From: Candidatus Pelagibacterales bacterium
Lineage (GTDB): Bacteria; Pseudomonadota; Alphaproteobacteria; TMED109
DNA length: 26,804 nt
Direction: 5' to 3'
NCBI GenBank assembly: GCA_002720535.1
Contig: PBIU01000004.1
Span: 196,004 to 222,807 of the forward strand
The notes below the pieces were generated by a model, which was not told the origin of the DNA, did no database searches, and saw nothing but the letters and a program-made list of their open reading frames with translations. This document shows, piece after piece, positions 22,869 to 26,804 of this stretch. The position numbers were made by a program, and so were the translations under genes. Within the stretch, counting starts at the first letter, position 1; every line of letters starts with the position of its first letter.

Positions 22869-23984
22869 ATGTCATTAAAATCACACCCAAGATATATCAA
22901 AAGATTAATAGGACATCATCAAGAAAAGCAATTATTTGAAGATTCTTTTTTTAATAATACGTTACAGCACTGTTGGCTTCTAGAAGGTCCTTCAGGTATA
23001 GGTAAAGCATCCTTTGCCTATTGTGCTGCAAGAGCAATTTTCTCTTTAAATCTAGAGCCAAATAGAGATTTATTACTATTTGATGATAATGAGAGTACAA
23101 AAGAAGTAAATCACTTAAACTTTAGTTATAACGAAAATAATTTAATTCATAACAGAATATCGGAAAACACTCATTCCGATTTAAAAATTATTGAACAAAT
23201 ACAAGAAGAGAAATCAACTCAAATAAAAGAAATAATTCCAGTAGATAAAGTAAGAGAAATAGAGAGTTTTTTTTCGAAAACTTCAGGCGAAGGGGGATGG
23301 AGAATAGCTATTATTGATAGTCTAGATAATTTAAATAAACATGGGTCTAATGCACTTTTAAAAATTTTAGAAGAACCTCCAAAAAAATGCTTAATATTTC
23401 TTATTTCTCATAGTAAATCAAATGTACTAGATACCATTAGATCAAGATCAAGAATACTTAAATTTTCTGAGTTAAATCATGAAAATACAAAATTAGTGAT
23501 AGAAGAATCATCTATTATCGAAAATGAGCAAGACTTAGCAAAAATTAATATTTTAGCAGGAGGGAGCCCAGGAAAAGCAATTATACTATTTAATAATAAT
23601 GGATTAGAAATTTATGATAAAATAATAGCAGTATTTAATCAAATGCCTAAAATGGATATTAGTGTAGTAGAACCTTTATTAAAAGTTATTTCAGATAAAA
23701 AAAACTTACTCGGACTTAAAATTATTAGCATTTTAATGACTATCTATCTAAATAGAGCATACAAAAGGAGTTTAAAACTCGTAAAAATAAATATTTCCGA
23801 TGACGAAAGAATAAGCCAAGATAATTTTTTAAAATTTTTTAATATTGCAGATATACCTACCTTATGGGAAAACATTTATACAAATATAAACTTATCTTTG
23901 AACTTTAATTTAGACAAAAAACAAGCAATGATAAATTTAATTGAAACCGTAAAAAAATTTAATAAAAATTATAGATTACAATAA
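22869..23984 (+). CDS. holB: DNA polymerase III delta-prime subunit (clamp loader)
   Basis: 371 residues. AAA+ fold with LLEGPSGIGKASFAY (P-loop at 40-46, Ala after Lys, as expected for the non-ATPase delta-prime), NALLKILEEPPKKCLIFLISH and TIRSRSRIL near residue 195. The zinc-binding cysteine cluster of E. coli delta-prime is absent; an Asp/Asn-rich insert (about 65-120) takes its place. The SRC motif reads SRS. The C-terminal helical collar domain is divergent. It stiffens the clamp-loader ring that opens the beta clamp. Confidence 0.88.
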   Translation: MSLKSHPRYIKRLIGHHQEKQLFEDSFFNNTLQHCWLLEGPSGIGKASFAYCAARAIFSLNLEPNRDLLLFDDNESTKEVNHLNFSYNENNLIHNRISENTHSDLKIIEQIQEEKSTQIKEIIPVDKVREIESFFSKTSGEGGWRIAIIDSLDNLNKHGSNALLKILEEPPKKCLIFLISHSKSNVLDTIRSRSRILKFSELNHENTKLVIEESSIIENEQDLAKINILAGGSPGKAIILFNNNGLEIYDKIIAVFNQMPKMDISVVEPLLKVISDKKNLLGLKIISILMTIYLNRAYKRSLKLVKINISDDERISQDNFLKFFNIADIPTLWENIYTNINLSLNFNLDKKQAMINLIETVKKFNKNYRLQ

Positions 23985-23992
23985 GGAATTTT

Positions 23993-25537
23993 ATGGAAAA
24001 TAAACAAAAAAAATTTTATATCACGACACCAATATATTATGTAAATGATGTGCCTCATATTGGACATGCATATACCACTGTAATTTGCGATACAATTGCC
24101 AATTTTAATAAATGGCTTGGTAATAAAGTTAACTTTTTAACAGGAACTGATGAGCATGGACAAAAAGTAGAAAAATCAGCCTTAAAAGCAAATATGGATC
24201 CTCAAACTTTTACTGATAATGTTTCTAAAAGCTTTAAAAAATTAGCGTCTAAACTTGAAATAAATAATACAGATTTTATTAGAACTACTGAAGATAGGCA
24301 TATAAAATCTGTTAAACATCTATGGAATATACTTGTGAATAAAGGGGATATTTACATAGATAAATATTCTGGGTGGTATTCAATTAGAGATGAAGCTTTC
24401 TATTCTAATGATGAGGTTATAGAAGATAAAAGTGGTAAAAAATTAGCACCTAACGGTTCTGAAGTAGAATGGCTCGAAGAACCATCTTATTTTTTTAAAC
24501 TTTCATCATGGCAAGATAAACTATTAAAATTTTATGAAAAGAATCCAGATTTTATATCCCCTAAAAGTAGATACAATGAAGTCTTAAGCTTTGTTAATGG
24601 AGGGTTAGAAGACCTTTCTATATCAAGAACTACTTTTAACTGGGGAATACAAGTACCGGATAATGATGATCATGTTATTTACGTTTGGCTCGATGCATTA
24701 ACAAATTATATCTCAGCATTAGATTATCCAAATAAAGATTCTAAAAATTGGAAATCTTTCTGGCCAGCAGATATTCATGTTGTAGGTAAAGATATTTTAA
24801 GGTTTCACGCCGTTTATTGGCCGGCTTTCCTTATGGCAGCAGGGCTAGAAGTTCCTAGAAAAATATACGCTCATGGTTGGTGGACAGTTGATGGAAAAAA
24901 AATGTCTAAGTCTACTGGGAATGTAATAAGTCCTGAAGTAATAATTGACAAATATGGTTTAGATCAATTTAAATATTTCTTATTAAGAGAGGTTAGGTTT
25001 GGACAAGATGGAGATTTTTCAGAAGAAGCATTAGTAAAAAGGGTAAATTCTGATTTATCCAATGATTATGGAAATTTAGCCCAAAGAGTTCTTACTTTTA
25101 TATATAAAAATAATGAGTGCCTAATTCCTAATAAAGGCTCTTATACCTTGGAAGATAAAGAATTATTAAAAGATATGGGAGTATCTAAAGATAATATTAT
25201 AAATTACATGCAAAATTATCAAATAACTAATGCTTTAGAAGAATTGTGGACTATCATAAAAAAATCTAACGCTTATATAGATGAACAAGCTCCATGGACT
25301 CTAAAAAAAATTGACCTAAATAGAATGAATACAGTTTTATTTATACTTGCAAATATTATAAAAAATATAAGTTTAATAGCAACTAACTTTATACCCAACG
25401 GAGCTAATAAAATACTTGATCAACTTGCAATTCCTCAAAACAAAAGAAAATATATAAATTTTGACGAAGAGCTTATTCCTGGATCTAAGTTTAATAAGCC
25501 AGAAGGAGTTTTTCCAAGATTAGAAATTAAGGAATAA
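23993..25537 (+). CDS. metG: Methionyl-tRNA synthetase
   Basis: 514 residues with an AAGGA site. Class I synthetase: HIGH at residues 22-25 (NDVPHIGHAYTT), TGTDEHGQKVEKSA, DALTNYISAL, and the KMSKS loop in WWTVDGKKMSKSTGNVISPE. The connective-peptide region (IDKYSGWYSIRDEAFYSNDE) has no zinc cysteines, and there is no C-terminal tRNA-binding EMAP domain. Both features fit the short type found in Alphaproteobacteria. It charges tRNA-Met for initiation and elongation. Confidence 0.96.
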   Translation: MENKQKKFYITTPIYYVNDVPHIGHAYTTVICDTIANFNKWLGNKVNFLTGTDEHGQKVEKSALKANMDPQTFTDNVSKSFKKLASKLEINNTDFIRTTEDRHIKSVKHLWNILVNKGDIYIDKYSGWYSIRDEAFYSNDEVIEDKSGKKLAPNGSEVEWLEEPSYFFKLSSWQDKLLKFYEKNPDFISPKSRYNEVLSFVNGGLEDLSISRTTFNWGIQVPDNDDHVIYVWLDALTNYISALDYPNKDSKNWKSFWPADIHVVGKDILRFHAVYWPAFLMAAGLEVPRKIYAHGWWTVDGKKMSKSTGNVISPEVIIDKYGLDQFKYFLLREVRFGQDGDFSEEALVKRVNSDLSNDYGNLAQRVLTFIYKNNECLIPNKGSYTLEDKELLKDMGVSKDNIINYMQNYQITNALEELWTIIKKSNAYIDEQAPWTLKKIDLNRMNTVLFILANIIKNISLIATNFIPNGANKILDQLAIPQNKRKYINFDEELIPGSKFNKPEGVFPRLEIKE

Positions 25538-25539
25538 TA

Positions 25540-26316
25540 ATGATAATTGATTCTCATTGCCATTTAGATTTTAAAGAATTTAATGAAGATTTTAATAATG
25601 TATTATTAAATGCTAAAAATAATAATATATCTGGAATGCAAACAATATGTACTAAAATTGATGAATTTCCCAAGATTTTAAATATTGCTAAAAAACATTC
25701 AAATATATGGTGCTCAGTTGGAACACATCCTCATAATGCTGAGCACGAGAAACATATTTCTCAAGATACTATTAAAAAATTATGTGATAATGATAAAGTT
25801 ATAGGAATAGGGGAGACGGGGTTAGATTATTATTATGAAAATAGTAATAAGGAAGATCAAATAAATTCTTTCCTTAAGCATATAGAGGTTGCAAAAATAA
25901 CTAGTATACCACTAATTATTCACGCTCGTGATGCAGATGATGATATAATTGAAATACTAACTAAAGAATATAATAAAAGTCCATTTACAGGAGTTATTCA
26001 TTGTTTTACATCTAGCTATAGATTGGCAGAAGCAGCACTTAGTATAGGGTTTTATATATCTTTTTCTGGCATAATTACATTTAAAAACGCAGATGAAATC
26101 AGAAATTCATGTAAAAAAATACCGATGGAAAGAATTTTAGTAGAAACAGATGCTCCCTTTTTAGCTCCTGTTCCATATAGAGGAAAAAGAAATCAACCTT
26201 CTTATATTACAGAAACTATTAAAAAATTAGCAGAAATTAAAGAACTTACAGTTGAAGAAGTTACAAATACTACTACTAATAATTTCTTTCATTTATTTAA
26301 TAAGGCAAAATTATGA
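25540..26316 (+). CDS. tatD: TatD family metal-dependent DNase
   Basis: 258 residues, starting 2 bases after metG. TIM-barrel hydrolase with metal ligands in DSHCHLDF (His6, His8), GIGETGLDYYY (Glu), LIIHARDAD (His), GVIHCFT (His) and VETDAPFLAP (Asp). Family members act as 3'-5' exonucleases in DNA repair and may also act on D-amino acid adducts. The genomic position between metG and a PhnP-like hydrolase is conserved in Alphaproteobacteria. Confidence 0.93.
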   Translation: MIIDSHCHLDFKEFNEDFNNVLLNAKNNNISGMQTICTKIDEFPKILNIAKKHSNIWCSVGTHPHNAEHEKHISQDTIKKLCDNDKVIGIGETGLDYYYENSNKEDQINSFLKHIEVAKITSIPLIIHARDADDDIIEILTKEYNKSPFTGVIHCFTSSYRLAEAALSIGFYISFSGIITFKNADEIRNSCKKIPMERILVETDAPFLAPVPYRGKRNQPSYITETIKKLAEIKELTVEEVTNTTTNNFFHLFNKAKL

Positions 26317-26804
26317 ATATGGAAGTAACAATTCTTGGTTGTGGATCATCAGGAGGAGTTCCTTTAATTGGAAATATCTGGGGACCTTGTGACCCTAAAG
26401 ATATAAGAAATACAAGGAGAAGAGTGTCAATATTGGTAAATACAAATGAAAAGACATTTTTAATTGATACTAGTCCAGATTTACGTATGCAAATGTTAGA
26501 CTCAAACGTTAGTAATATAGATGCAGTATTATATACTCATTCTCACGCAGATCACGTACATGGGATTGATGACTTAAGAGCTTTCTGTTGGAGAAGAAAA
26601 GATAATAAACCAATTCCAATTTATGGAGATAAATTCACTATAGATCAAATTACAACAAGGTTTAATTATGCATTTCAAAAAAATTTAGGACCAGCAATTC
26701 CTAGTTTAGAAGCTAAAGAAGTGAAAATAGGTGAAAATATTATTGAAAATATAAAAATTGAAGTAATTAGACAATTTCATGGTAAAGGATACAGTTTAGG
26801 ATAT
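26313..26804 (+). CDS. PhnP-like MBL-fold metallo-hydrolase (C-terminus cut off)
   Basis: 164 codons are present up to the right edge. The ATG overlaps the tatD stop (ATGA). The start VTILGCGSSGGVPLIG and the metal motif THSHADHVHGIDDLR (HxHxDH) are diagnostic of the metallo-beta-lactamase superfamily, in the branch that includes PhnP (phosphoribosyl cyclic phosphate phosphodiesterase). A later His (QFHGKGYSLGY) comes just before the cut. In Alphaproteobacteria this gene follows tatD regularly; its in vivo substrate is not established and no phn genes are present here. Confidence 0.88.
   Translation, partial: MNMEVTILGCGSSGGVPLIGNIWGPCDPKDIRNTRRRVSILVNTNEKTFLIDTSPDLRMQMLDSNVSNIDAVLYTHSHADHVHGIDDLRAFCWRRKDNKPIPIYGDKFTIDQITTRFNYAFQKNLGPAIPSLEAKEVKIGENIIENIKIEVIRQFHGKGYSLGY

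Noticed and set aside
1..26804. CRISPR array, transposase, toxin-antitoxin pair or phage genes
   Set aside because: No regularly spaced repeats, transposase motifs or recognisable toxin, antitoxin or phage protein signatures were found on either strand.

Overview
The window looks like a piece of a streamlined, AT-rich (roughly 30% GC by eye) marine alphaproteobacterial chromosome. The reasons are very short intergenic gaps, strong A/T codon preference, many stop/start overlaps, and the block mltB-rlpA-dacA-tmk-holB-metG-tatD-MBL hydrolase, an arrangement known from Alphaproteobacteria. I cannot fix the order from sequence alone; HIMB59-like, AEGEAN-169-like or SAR116-like lineages are all plausible. 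No phage, transposase, integrase or CRISPR array is visible.

Layout. Positions 1-980 hold the N-terminal part of a periplasmic solute-binding protein (minus strand). A tRNA-Glu (1116-1190) with a clear promoter follows. Its 3' end is repeated perfectly over 18 bp at 1857-1874, bracketing a small lipoprotein gene, as expected of a tiny tRNA-associated insertion. Next comes a three-component periplasmic dehydrogenase: cytochrome c (1895), TAT-exported small subunit (2442) and FAD-dependent GMC large subunit (3036), with a Fur-box-like element in front of the last two. A strong bidirectional terminator separates it from a second, orphan, TAT-exported binding protein (4700-5884). Two small secreted proteins of unknown role follow.

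Positions 6759-13360 are a catabolic patch: a sugar-acid dehydratase of the IlvD/EDD family, a TLP1-like thiolase homologue, a NIPSNAP protein, an SDR protein, cysteine synthase and a crotonase. Three of these enzymes (thiolase-like, SDR, crotonase) lack the canonical catalytic residues of their superfamilies. Two microproteins, an ABC-2 type exporter pair and a 21-residue micro-lipoprotein come next.

The 15430-15867 gap holds the most intriguing piece: a minus-strand 38-residue membrane microprotein with its own -35/-10 promoter, a perfect 7-1-7 Fur-type palindrome over the predicted transcription start, and a good Shine-Dalgarno site. Divergent from it runs the operon GST, sufE, threonine aldolase, PQQ-type sugar dehydrogenase (15868-19014). 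After a minus-strand tRNA-Ser(UGA), the window ends in the housekeeping operon for wall remodelling (mltB, rlpA, dacA), dTMP kinase, clamp-loader delta', MetRS, TatD nuclease and a PhnP-like metallo-hydrolase cut off at the window edge.

Together the genes suggest an aerobic heterotroph that oxidises sugars or polyols in the periplasm, imports small organic solutes with binding proteins, and may tie part of this metabolism to iron supply.
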